This document shows positions 1 to 13,300 of a stretch of DNA of 64,000 nt, piece after piece. Each line of letters starts with the position of its first letter. The stretch's first letter is position 1. Location: the NCBI GenBank assembly GCA_964017045.1, contig OZ024807.1:19947813-20011812 (forward strand), written 5' to 3'. The notes under the pieces were generated by a model, which saw only the letters and a list, made by a program, of their open reading frames with translations, did not search any database and was not told the origin of the DNA. Position numbers and translations under genes: made by a program. Source of the DNA: Omphiscola glabra. Lineage: Eukaryota; Mollusca; Gastropoda; Lymnaeidae.

Positions 1-3000
1 TAGCTTTTATGGGATTTCTTTTTTTAAGTCATTTTTTTTAAAGATCATCGAACACCCCCCACCCCCCCGTTCCAAAATCCACCGGTTAACCTAAACACGA
101 GGTTATATTGCTTCATATTTTTATTCCCGGCCTGTCTGTTTTACATCGAAAAGTCAAAATTTAAAAAAGAAAAAAAATATGTTTTTTATAAATCCTTCTA
201 AGATAAGATACGATTCTTTTATTGATTCAAACAAATATAATCGTATGATTACATTGTACATTTTCATGACATAAATAAAAGAATTTGAACACAAGACATC
301 TACATTAAACTTTTTCAATAGTGACAAAAACAGCCATTCAGTGAATTCTCTAAGCCATATCAGGACATTGTTAGTTCTTGTTTTGATTTGTGACTTCTGG
401 GAGAGCACGCTCGTAAATTCGAACTATTTTTTTTAAAGTCGTTTGTACCTCAATATAACAAATTCAGTCCTCACTTATATTGGAAGAAGGGAAAAGGAGT
501 AAACACACAAACAACATAGTTATACTTATATTAACCTTTTTATCATATATTTTATCCTGTTAAGTATAACAAAATTGCATTTAATTTACCAATGTTTTTA
601 AGAACATCTTTCTCAAAAAGCATAAGATCGATATAATTCACCAGTGTCAATGTGATTGATTTGTTTATAAATATGTCTTTTATGTCCGATTTCTTGTATT
701 ACTAATGTGTGCAGTTATAGTAGTTAACTTTGTTGTATGATTTTGTTTCCTCAATTCCATTGATGTTTATATTTTAAATTTATGATATTTGTTTTTCAAA
801 AAATGTATTGCTATTAAATTAGATTGTTCTTCCCTCCTTAAAAAAACAGTATAATGTTACGCTACTTGCCTAACCCTCCCATAAAGCAATATGTCCTTGA
901 TATCAACCCCTCTCCTTATCAACTCATATGGAGCCCATTATCAAAGGGTCTGACTTAGTTGATCATTATTCCTCCTGCCCTCTGATCCCACTGCCCGACC
1001 CTTTATCATATCATATCAATGAGGGTTGTGCAGCGGTGCCAGAGCTAGAAGATCTTGACGGCGGTTTTTTAAGTAGAGCTGGGATTGCGAAAAGTGTTGC
1101 CATTTCTTTTTTTCTTAACAATGTTGTTATATAAAAATTTAATATTAAGTATTTTCAGCACACCTCTTGTTATTTTGTCTAGGCTTATTTTCTACTAAGA
1201 TTTTCCATTCCAGCTCTTTGTTTAATTTTAAATGAAATATATTTAATGTTTCCTTTGGAACATTTTTAACCCTCTTAGGACGGAGCCTTTCGGGGTGTAT
1301 GTGCCAACAAGACGGAGCACTTTTTACGAGCTAGGCACTCGCATTGCAAACAAATGTATAAAAAAGATAGTTTCTTAATGTATGTAAAACTATATATATT
1401 TTTCTTGTAGGAAATTGAATGAACTAATACAATCTCTTTGAATGAAACTGAAATATCAACAGTTATGCTACCCTTATTTGCATAATTTATGCGAGTATTT
1501 TTTTTTTAAACCTAGAACAAACATAACTTAATTGTATCAATTGTGTGAATTGTTTAATGGATGAAGCCTGAATAAGTCCTAACACTTATGTTTTTGAGAA
1601 ACAAGGCCCATGGACGCCCTTCAGACTCCTCAGGCACATGGTTCTACTCATTTTACAGCCCTCCCCCCTATTTTTCAGTTGTTCCAGACACTCACAGTAA
1701 CAGCCCCACCCCCCTCCATTTATGACCGTGTGACCTTTTCTTGCTGGATGTTACTAAGAAAGTTGTCTGCATATATATTGGTCCCTCTCATAAACATTTG
1801 AGTGATATTTAGTGTAAACAATAGAATATAGTACTCAAATGGGGTGCTTATGCCTTATTTATAGGACCCATGGTGTCTAAAAATTCAGAGTGGTCATCTA
1901 TGTCCTGCTGAGGACCCCTAATAATAGTAATACTAAACCAAGAGTTCACAACATTAGCATTACCCTCAATTTTAAAGTCTTCATTACTTTCCTGATTGTT
2001 TTCATCAGTTTTATTGTCAGATTCACCGCTAGAATATCAAAATCACTAACCACAGTTTGATAAGAGCCACTGTCAGACATGTTTGAATTTCACGTTGTAA
2101 TCACATACACACATATAAATTCCTACACACAAATAAATTTAGTTCACCATCAAAGAACACTACCATTACAATGCCGGGATGTGAAGGAATTCGTCAGAAT
2201 AATTTTGATTGGCTGGTACAACGCCAAGCCAGCCATTAACAAGGCTCGATTTATCAGACCGATGGCCCGGACTTTTGTCTTTCTCGCTAGTGCACCTTTC
2301 GTCTCCAGTAAGTAATTTCGTCTACGTGAAAATAGATCTAAAGAAAAATATTGGAATTACATTTAAATTAATTTGATACAGACATGCTTGCACTAGTAAC
2401 AGTCTACTAGAAATACATTTGAAGTTCATTTCAGTATTACATTCATTAATAAACTAATCTGCCAGAATGTAATACTAAATATTGTCCAATTTAATATTAT
2501 GCTTATATATTGACTGGGGAAAATGTGTAGCATAATAATATAACTTTAATATATGTTTACTATAAAAATTATTGTCACTAATGACTTCGGCGGCGTTTAA
2601 CATCGGCGCTCCATTGCTTCTAATGGTATCTTATAGTGTGGACGAGAATCGTTACGATTGTCGTATGTGTTCTTTTGATAATGGTGTCAGTGAGCAAGGA
2701 TTTTTTTTTCGGAATTTCCCCATAAATGACACCACGTTAATTAAATGATAAATGGGCTCGGAGGCATTTTCCGGAGGAATGAGAGTTAGGGAGGGTTTTA
2801 AGCGTTGGAGATTCCTAGATGTTCATTCTTAAGTGACAGATGTAGTGTTAATAACTGTAATCAAAATATAGACTTAGAGATAGACAAGTAGCGAAGTGTT
2901 AACAGTTGGAAAAGAGACAGTACTGGATTATATTAGATTGATAAATATATTCTTTAATTTATAACTGTTACTGAGGAGTTAATTTGGTCATTCAATGGGT

Positions 3001-4281
3001 TTCTGTATTGTGCTTTGTCTGTATCAACACCCAGATACTCAACATATAAGTTACAGAGAGGAGTGGTCATGAACTGGTCACTACTAAATAATACAGTTTG
3101 TAATAAGTCAAGACATGAGCCCTCCTCAGTAACAAACGTTCTGTGACAAATATATGATTAAAAAACGTCAACATTATTCCACGTTCTTTAGAATAAGATG
3201 TTTACAACGGAATAATATAAAATATGATGTAAAGGCATTTTGTATATTATTGTGTAAAATAAAATACCAGATTCAACACGTTTTGAAATAAAAAATTGAA
3301 ACAAATGTTGTTCTAGTATTAACACTTTTATTTTTATAGCATGTTATGTAATGAATAACTACTATTATAATTAGTTTATTTCTTATTAGTGCAAATTTAG
3401 CTCTCATACGATTTTAACATTTGCAATATATTATAACTTTATAAAATAATTATTTCTATTTTTGTTAAAAACGTCATAAACAGTATTACAGTCATAAAAC
3501 ATTGTTAATAAATACTACATTCGAAAATGCCACAATAAGAAAATGTTAAGGTTATTTTAACACAATTATTTTAATTTGAACAAAAAAAGTTAATTGTATG
3601 GTTAAATAAATGGAACGTAAGCAACACATACATTTAACAAGTTACACAAGTGCTAATTTGATGCGTTTGTATATGTCTTAAGTACTGAGCATACATTTTC
3701 TCCATTAGAAAATATATTTCATATAAGGAACAATAATTAGTTTTTAAAAAAAAATATATTGTTAACTTTAACATCGATAAATTAAAGACAAATGCCAATG
3801 TATCAAAGAGAAAGAATTACATTTTCAGATGTAACAAATGTTTAGTTGTGTCTATGATTGAAGTCATCACATAATGTATATAGTATTATACATAAAAGGT
3901 TTTAAATTTTTTCTTTAAATATATGATTTATTTTTCAAGTAATTTTTTAGAAATGAAATTTGAAAATGTGTATTAATACAACAACAAAAAATAAAAATAA
4001 TTATAAGTAAATAATTAAATGAGGTATGAGGTAAATGTATTACATTATAAGCCGAAACGACGTAGAAAACAACCAATTTATTTTAAATAAATAACACAAG
4101 CATAATTGTTCCATAAAACAAAAACTACAATTATGTCCAGTATATTTATACATGCTATCTGAAGAAACTACACCAAATATATTTTTAAAAAAGTGTTTTC
4201 GTGTATTCTTCTTTGGCTCATTTTGGAAATGTCTGAAGTCTGTAGTAGTGGTGTTATCATTATACATTTTTAGACCAATGT
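1..4281. other. AT-rich flank downstream of gene 1
   Basis: I see no supportable gene here. Open frames are short and lack homology I recognise. The stretch holds homopolymer runs, a possible decayed piggyBac-like element near 1266-2080 (listed separately) and otherwise AT-rich sequence. The 3' UTR of gene 1 must lie in the last few hundred bases; a minus-strand AATAAA is present near 4078-4083 but I cannot prove it is used. Confidence 0.5.
1266..2080 (-). mobile_element. possible piggyBac-like remnant
   Basis: A TTAA at 1266-1269 is followed directly by CCCTCTTAGGACGGAGCC, which has the shape of a piggyBac target site plus terminal repeat. On the minus strand about 2035-1853 encodes an acidic stretch (SGESDNKTDENNQESNEDF) like the acidic N-termini of piggyBac-derived transposases. 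A further minus-strand fragment near 1785-1740 reads YADNFLSN, loosely like a transposase core segment, and is followed by stops. I could not find a convincing matching terminal repeat at the other end, so this may be chance. Confidence 0.3.
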
Positions 4282-4388
4282 TTACAGGAACGTTGACAAT
4301 TCCCTATTAGTACTAATATATGGTGTCCTTTGATTTCGATCCCCCATGGCCTTTCCTTGAATACTTCGCCACACTCTCCATATAACAC
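4282..4388 (-). CDS. gene 1 exon 10: cytoplasmic tail (tentative)
   Basis: Acceptor tttaaag|GT keeps the phase of the transmembrane exon and gives 34 further residues beginning VIWRVWRSIQGKAM and ending STFL, then TAA. The tail is basic; its single tyrosine (PYIST) does not fit an ITIM. It was chosen because it is the best in-phase acceptor within about 1 kb. No paralogue tail matches it, so another exon is possible. Confidence 0.45.
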
Positions 4389-7300
4389 CTTTAAAAATAT
4401 ATGATGTTCAAATTTAAACGCATATATTTTAATGTAACACATTATGTATCAAAAAATTATTTTACAAAAATATTTGAAAATCTAATAAAGATTAGTCAGT
4501 GTAATGTAATTGTTTGTTTCTTTTTGTTGTTTTTTTTTGTTAATGTAACTATAGCATAATATACCTAGTTACACAAATGTTTCTATATTTTATTAAAAGA
4601 GCAGCAGTAAATGATTTGTATCGGTTTTAAGCAACTGTTAAAATATTAAAACAATGAACATGAAGAAAATGCTGTTGGAGTGGATATACCAAATGTAATA
4701 GAATAGTATGTATTTACTTGTTTTATTTATAAGAGTAAATGAAAATACTTTTAAAATCATTATATGTCTAACAATGTATCAACTTTAGGTGCCATAAAAC
4801 AGAAAATCTTTAAGTTTATATTTGTATGTAATAATTAAAACAGTAAAAAAATACGTTTAAAAACTAGTTTTAATGCATTGACTTATTTTTTATTATAAAG
4901 ATACAGTGTGCAAGAGAAGTAGCGTGATGTTCTTTCTTTGACAACAATTTTTAAAGGTGTCTGAGTATTTAAAAAATAAAAAAAAAAAAAATTCGAAAAA
5001 TAATATAAGAACAACATGTGTTAGTTAATTTATATTTACTCACTAAAATTCAAAATGTTGCCTAGGAAATATTCAAAAGAAATGTTTTTATGTATGTTTA
5101 CTAATTTCGCAAGAATCAAAATTTAATAAATAGTGGCCTACCTCTTAATCACATACAAATTTAACTTACTAGGAGTGTGTCTGCTAAGTATACACATCCT
5201 CAAGCAAAAAATGTATTTTTAAAATCACTAAATATAAAGTAAACGTAATAAACTAGACAAAGAGTAGGGATACCACACAGTTATATTTGGAAGACATGGA
5301 GTAAATACTTAGACACGATCAAAGTTTCATTAAAATTATAAACAATAAATATATACATATATAAGTACCTTTTTTGTATAAGAACACACATATCACAATT
5401 AATACTGCTACAAAGACTAAAGTCCCGAAAATGATGAATAGTATTTTAAAGTGCTCTTCGTTATGACAAACTAATTCACATCTGTCTGTAAAAAAACATT
5501 AAAAAATAAAATAATTCATACATTTTGAGAAGAAGTGTTGGAGTAGAATGAGAGAGAGATATCATTTTTGAACGGAAACAAAATATAATATAGTTGCTCA
5601 TTTTTAGCATGTCTAAGTTTGTATAGTTAATTTATTTTACATTTAATATAAATATAATATATCTTTGAGCATTATATATCAATTTAAGAATTAAGGTATT
5701 AACATCTATGTTTAACTATTAATACTTTTTAAGCACCTTTATCGGGGAAACATAACAATATGTTAGTTGTTTTTTTATGTTGTTAATATTTCAAAATTAA
5801 ATTTAAAAATAATCCCCTAAATGACTACTGCTGTTGAAAAAGACATAATCATTTGGCATTTTTATCATTTTACCATCTATAAATGAATGCAATTATTTTT
5901 AATTAAATAGGATTGTAATAATTAATTATAGGACATAATTGTTTACATCAATAAACGAGTATTGGTAGTACAGAAAAAAAAAGAGCAACAATTATTATAT
6001 GTACTTTGTTATCATATCATTAATATTATTATTTTACTGTTATCCGTCCGTCATAAAGTGACGATGGTGTAGATGAAATTCAAAAGGCCTGTGATTATTC
6101 TTCTGGGATTATAAGCTGGTTCCCAACAGCAAATCGCCTCTCTCCACGCCGTTGTATAACACCAAGGAAACATCATGTCGCAGTAGTTGTCGGACTATTT
6201 TATTGTTATCCGCCTTCGGGACTCCATCTCCGTGATTTGAATTCACAGTTTCCTTCGCTTATATGTGTTGAAATCCAATGTTAACGATGTTTTTTTTAAA
6301 AAAGATTGACTGTGCTTGAGATTTTTCTCAGTTTAGACCACTCGGCCACCTAGCATCTAATATTAATATAGTGCCATATTTAATAGACACGTCAATAACA
6401 ATCGTAGCATACCTTTTTGCTCTACTAAAATCCAATATTTGTGCAAGATATGTTTAGACATGAAATGGAAAGACAAGACTCTTTTTAGGTAAGTGTTAGA
6501 TTGGTCCCGTCTTCACAAAACAATACAAAACGAGTCATAACAGATACTTAGAAATCAGTTATCCTTCATATCTTTTTATATTTTTTTTTCTTTAAAATTC
6601 TTAACAGTTTATATAACCATACCAACATTTGGTTGCCTTTACATTTTGATAATTATTCAATGTGTATCATGCGAAGTAAAATGTTTTCGATTGCAACAAT
6701 CTATTACCTTATTTATTTTATTATTTTTTTTTTTTTTTGGTTTTCTTTTTTAATATTTTTTTTAAATTTGATGACTAATGGAAACAAAATGTTTGTAGCA
6801 AAAAAAAATATACTGCATATCAGTTAGATTACATTTCAAGTACATTCACTACATGATAGTGTTAAACTATAATTATTTTTATACTGTGACATTTATGTCG
6901 ACGACTTGAACTTTTAATTAAAACTTTTCTTCGGCATTATTTTGTTAAACCTCAGACTGACAAATATTCGTTAGATACCGGAAATGAAATAATCGATAAT
7001 TTGGTTATTTGTTATGTCATGTTTAAATTGTCATAGAAAAATAATGATAAATATAGCTAGAACGATTCGTTGTGTAATTATGCATATTTATAATATATAA
7101 ATATGTATTTTACATTTGAAAAATGCTAACTATACAAAAAATATAGGATATTGTAAAATTCCCCATTTTGTAATCACATTTTTATTACTTAATTTTAATG
7201 TTACTCATTTTATTTCTTTAGTTTTTAATTTAAACTTCTAACCACAAGGTAGCCTGTGACCCATTTTTCATAACAGACCAGAAATGTCTTTTTGCTGCCT

Positions 7301-10300
7301 AATTTGGAGTTTTATAAATGGCTTAAAAGAGCATTGAAAGAGCGTTAATTTGACAATAAAATGAAAACGTACTCTTGTTTTTAATTTTTCTGAAATAAAA
7401 TTAATTTCACAGCTGTAAAAGTGTGAGTTTTTGTTAAACAGTTCCGTGTATGTGAAAATAAATATTTTTCAACAAGACACATGCTTCAAAAACTGGTGAT
7501 GCAACAAATTAAAAGCTGGAACAAAATAAGCTTTTATTTTCTTTTTCAAAATGATTAAGTTAGGGTTCAATAATGTATTTTTATTTAGAACAGTGTGGTT
7601 TCGTTGATATCATTTGTTAACACTAAGACAAAATAGTACATTAGTAACTACTTTGAGAAAGAAAAACGATAATTACAAATTTGACTAATTCTTAACAAAA
7701 CCTACAGTTTTAGTATGTATCAATCAAAGAACATCTTTAATGTGTATTCCTATTTATGACAACGGCATTGTTTAATCCCTCATTTATGCTGATAAATAAT
7801 ATTATAAACTGTATGTAAACTAAACACCTTTGTCAAAACAGACAAACTTTATTTTATTTAGTTTCAATTAAATACGTGACTCTGAATTTACAATTACTAT
7901 TTTATTTATGATTTCTGTAGTTTATAATTGCATCTACATTGATATCAAAATGAGCATCTGTCCATTTTAAATAAAATTGCTATTGTTTAGTGCTAAAAAA
8001 ACACGAAAATCTGACAAAATAAGTCTACTTAGCTATCTATTTTCGTTTAAGAGTTGCCATATACATGCTTAAAAGTGAGCGCTGAGAAAAAAAGACTATT
8101 CAAAAATGATGACATTTATTGTAAAGGTTTAGAAATTATACTCGATTCCCTTGACAGCTGTATCAACAGTAATATTCATTTACAATATATCTGAAAACTG
8201 TAATTAATTAGAAATGTATCGCTCTGACTTTCTTAAGCCAATAAACACTTTCTTAAGTAAATAAACAATCTACTTTTAACTGCAAATGAGCTACGTTTAT
8301 GTCTCTGTTTTGTCATTGGTGTCTAAAAATGAATTGTGGTACATGAATAGAAAAAGGACTTCATGCCCTTTCTGTCGATTTATAACATTATAGGGCACTG
8401 TGCAGGGTATAAAATTAAGATATGCTTTAAAGGACTCGAGATTAGGTAGAACTTGCTTAGACACGTTGGCACATGATAATTAAAATATTTATTTTAAAAT
8501 AGTTCTAAGTAAAATGAAATGTAAATGGCACAATAATATTATTTAATAATAAATATTCCATTACACAAATGTAATTATTTTTTTTTTACTCAGGAAGACC
8601 CCTACAGCATGAACTAGATTTTAACTCAAAACAGCTGCATAGAATTATATATCATTTTATCAGAAAGGGTCGTATTTGTAATTGTCTGTCCACAATGTAT
8701 GAAACTTAAAAAAAAAAATTTAACAAGTTCCAAATAGACTATTTAAACAAAAAAACTATTTGTGTTTTTTTTTTTAATTTTAACTGTCGTTTCCTTTTAT
8801 TTTTTTCCTAAATGATAGGAAAAAGTTATGCAAATTAAAGTATTGTTTTTACTCACCTTGTAAAATAGTTACATTTGCTCCAAATAAAAGAACTTCCGTT
8901 TCTAATCCGGGGAAATGTGAATGCATGGTTACAAGTACACGTAAGTCTTGTTGCATTGCTGACTTGGAAATATTGCATGCACATCTGTACTGAATAATGT
9001 TTCCTAACTGAACGCTAATCTGACTTGCGATAATTTCAGTTTGAACCTTTACATCTCCCTGAACAAAAAATTAAATGACATTATTCAGTAATGCAAGAAA
9101 TAAACAAACAAAAAAATAATAACATGGTTTAGATACAAATAACAAAGGATTAAAGGTATTACAAATCATAGCACATCCAGTAGTATATGTAAAGAAATCG
9201 GAAATATATATATATATATTTAAAGTTGTTTCTTCTGTCACGTACCGGCATCTCATATTTCCGGATTTAAAATAAAATCAAATAATGTAGGCTTAAGCAA
9301 AATTCTACTCGAAATTAGTGTATAGCCACACTGCTTGTATGGATACATTGAGCGTCCATATGAAAGTCAAATCAACTAAACACATTTTAATGGCAAGAGA
9401 TGTGCACGAAATAAAGTTTTCGTGTCTCAGACGTTGCAATAGAATGCGTCTAAAATTTACCAACTATTTAATATTCGACATCATGAGATAAATAAACCTT
9501 TTCAAAGTAAATTGCCAGATTTATAGATGTGTTATCATAATATCTTTTACACAAAATATTTTGACTGTAAGAATCTAAGTGCGGAGTGCATGAAAGGATT
9601 GTGTCTGTCATAGATGAAAGTTAGTGAAATTGTTAAATAATAATTGTTAGAAGTCATATTTTTTCCAAAATCTACCACACAACATGCTAACATCTTAATA
9701 CCATTAACCAGCTAAAAGCTTCTTCTATGGTAGACATCTGAATTGAAAAGTGTGTATTTGTGTGTTTGTGTTTTTATGTGCATGAACGTGTTTGTTTCAG
9801 GAATTTCTAAAATTACTCAAAGTGATTTACGGGTTGAAATGGATAATCTCAAATAGGGGAAAGGGAGTTTTAGTACTTAACACAACAAAGTTGTTGTTTT
9901 TTTTTTTAAATTATAGTAATCAATTTTTTTCAGAAAAACGTTATTTTAAATGCTCCGTAGATAGCGCTGATCATTGTGTAAACATGTTTTAATATATGTC
10001 AAGCTACGTAAATAAATAATGCAATAAAATATATTTGAGTGCATTTAAAAAAAAAACTTAACTTATACAGGTTGGTGTTGTGAACTAGATTGTTGCGAAT
10101 GTTTGTTAAGGGGATTTGTTGATCGTGAGATTGTTTTTTTTTCTGAATTTTAAGTCGTTAAGTCAAAGCTTTAAGTATAATCGTGGTGATGAGCTTTCGG
10201 GTATGCTGAGTGTTGTGTGGCGATATAAAAGGCCAGTGTGTTAATTAGTCGAGAGTGGAGAGAAGTGAGAAATCAAGAGTAGAGTCGAGAGTTCGATAGA

Positions 10301-13300
10301 GATCCAGAAAGAGCGAGATAGTTTATTTTAAGAAACCTCGCTGTAGGACTTGTTGCCTGACCATAATACTTTTTCTACTTGATGAATTATGTAGCAAATT
10401 AGTCGTGTAGCAGGTGGATGTTCTAGTAAATGGAAATAAAGACGTACTTTACAATGAACTGTTTTGTGTTTGAGTTTCTTGACCAATAGATATACGAGAA
10501 TAACCCAAACAAGTCTCACATAAGGCTAGACATTAAATAGTCGCCATCGGATGTATTAGACTAACGAAAGAAGGCCATGCGTGTTGGTACTCATTCATTT
10601 TCTTATAGAATGTGTGATATGGCTGACTTTACTTAATGAATACAAGATTGTAACACCTCCAAACGAAAAAGCTCTCGAATGTGAAACGATTTTTGTGATT
10701 ATTCTATAGACATATTTTGGACATGGTTACAATTTGCAAACTAATATACAATCACTATTTTTATTAATATTGTAGTTAACACATTCAAGTTTACAATAAA
10801 CTTAAGGAAAAAAATAAGTCATTATATAGGTAAGAAGTGGTTACAATTAGACGTACCTATAATGCTATTATATGATTTTTTTAAGTACTTGAAAAAAAAA
10901 AATACTTACTGTACTGTCGTAGGCTATGAACTTGCATTTTGGCTCTGGATAAACACCAAAAGCACTACATACAATCATTACTTTGTCACCGTCAAGATGT
11001 TCCTTCTGGCAAGTTAAATTATAAGATCTAACTGCAAAAAAGTGGAAAAACAACAATTTTTTAACCAATTTGAATTATGATTCAAAACGATATTATTGAA
11101 ATAAGTATTTCTTTCATTTCAATAATATCGTTTCTTTCAATTTATAAATTTAGGAAAAAAAAAAGAATATGCATGCAAAAAAAAATGGAATCTTTTCACT
11201 TAAAAATATTACGCTATGTACGGCTAAACTAAAAAAAACTATAACTAAAATACATACATTTAAAGTATGCAATTTCAAATAAATAAAATAAAAATAACCT
11301 ACCAATAATATTGTGTCTATATATAACTTTGTCAATGATACCACCTGTCACATTTTTTATAACACAATTGTAATCTGTAAATTAAAAAAAATAGATAAGA
11401 TATATAAGGAAAATATCACTATACACATCTAAAAAACTACAAATTAAATTAGTTGTTTAAAAGTATTTTAAATAAAATATAAAATACAATTAAATATGGG
11501 CTTTTAGATTTTAAGATGTTCTTAAAAAACAACAACAACATACTTTTGTTTACTACTAATATATATTTGTGATTTTTAAAAACAAATCTGAATTCATTCA
11601 AATAGCTACCATAAATGTACATGAAAATCAGTTATTGAAATGTAAAATTTAATTTGCAAATCACAATACATTTCAATCTGTTCGAAATCATATTATGAGC
11701 GTATTGTTAGATTTTATTAATAAATACATACCATATTATAATGAATTAAAAAATTAATGATTTTTAAAATAATTGATATTAATATAAATATAGTTCGCTT
11801 TTAAAACGTGTTTGTATTCTTATCATCTATAAGTTATTATTATTATTTTTACAAAAATGATGCATCCATTTATAAAAAATTAAAAAATAATAAATAAATA
11901 ATATCTTTAGATCAGTTACATTATATTGATATTTTATTATGAATGTTTTTCGTATTAAATTAACTTACTAAATGAATTTTCAGAAACGTTGAAATGTAGG
12001 ATATTTGAGGTAGTTACTATAACCTGTTGATCTATATCTTGCCACAAAATTATAACATTTCTAAGGTTCAAATCAAATTGTTCACATGTGCAGGTTACAC
12101 TTGTTCCTACATCAATAACCTGGGGACAATCTCTCAAGATCACACGTGGATGACCTAGAAAGAAAATATATAAACATGTATATATGTTAAAATTCGTTTG
12201 TAATACATTTAAAAAAAAACAACACACAAGTTTTGTTTTAAATTTGATTCAAGATATGTCATGCTTGTATTCTTCTGTATAAAGACATGTTTACAAATCG
12301 ATATAATTAGAACTAGTGTACATATTAATACCATTTGTGGCCACTCAATAATTAAAAAAAAATATAATAATAATTATCAAAAAAGTTGGATTTACCTAAT
12401 TCTAACACAGATGTAGTAGTGGTTCCAAAAGTGAGATCGGTATCAATGCCATCTGGATAGATTGTAACTGATACATTATATGATTCATTTCTAAAGCTGC
12501 TCAACGATATAAATACTTCACATGAACTTCGAAAATAAATTACCCTTCCGGTTATGATGCTGTGTTTGTAGCTTACAGCAAGTTTCGAAAAATGCTTGTT
12601 CATCTATTTGTTTTTTTAGAAAAAGAAGAAAATAATAACATTATTTAAATAAATGTTAAAAGTAAGAATTAACTGTCTCCAAAATATTTTTGGAAAGTTT
12701 ACTAATAAGTTTAAAGACATTCCACATACTTGCGTGTGATTGGCCCTGCTGACACACTTACTTTTCTGCCCTTTTGGATACTACTTCTTCATTAAGTGCT
12801 ATTTTTAATTGTTTAATATTTTTTTAAATTGTATTCGTTTTTTCTTCTTCTGTTTCTTCGAAGATGAAGGCTTCCTGCCGACACGTTCGTTGTTTTGGTG
12901 CGTTCTTTTTTTTTAGGTTTAACCTTACTTTGTTCTATTAATTTCCTATTGTGCTAACCTGATTGCAGTCTCTCCTCTTATTACACTGGCCCTGCTGATC
13001 TTGCGATGTTGTCACCTCCGCATTTTTTGTTTAAGAGTAATCCATCGGAGTTTGTCATTTTTTTTAAAATAAATATTTATTGTTAATTGTAACATAGTAA
13101 CCTTTAAATAGTTATGTTTATTTATCAAATTGTGAGCAACATTTCAAAATACGTTAAGCAATTCATTATTACAGCAGTGCCAATTATTAGGTTTATATTA
13201 TAGTATTTTTTTAAATATATGTTTTAAAACATGTCAAATAAACCCATATGCATGTCGATATAACTAAAATAATCTCTTTACCTCAATATCGTTGGTCGTG

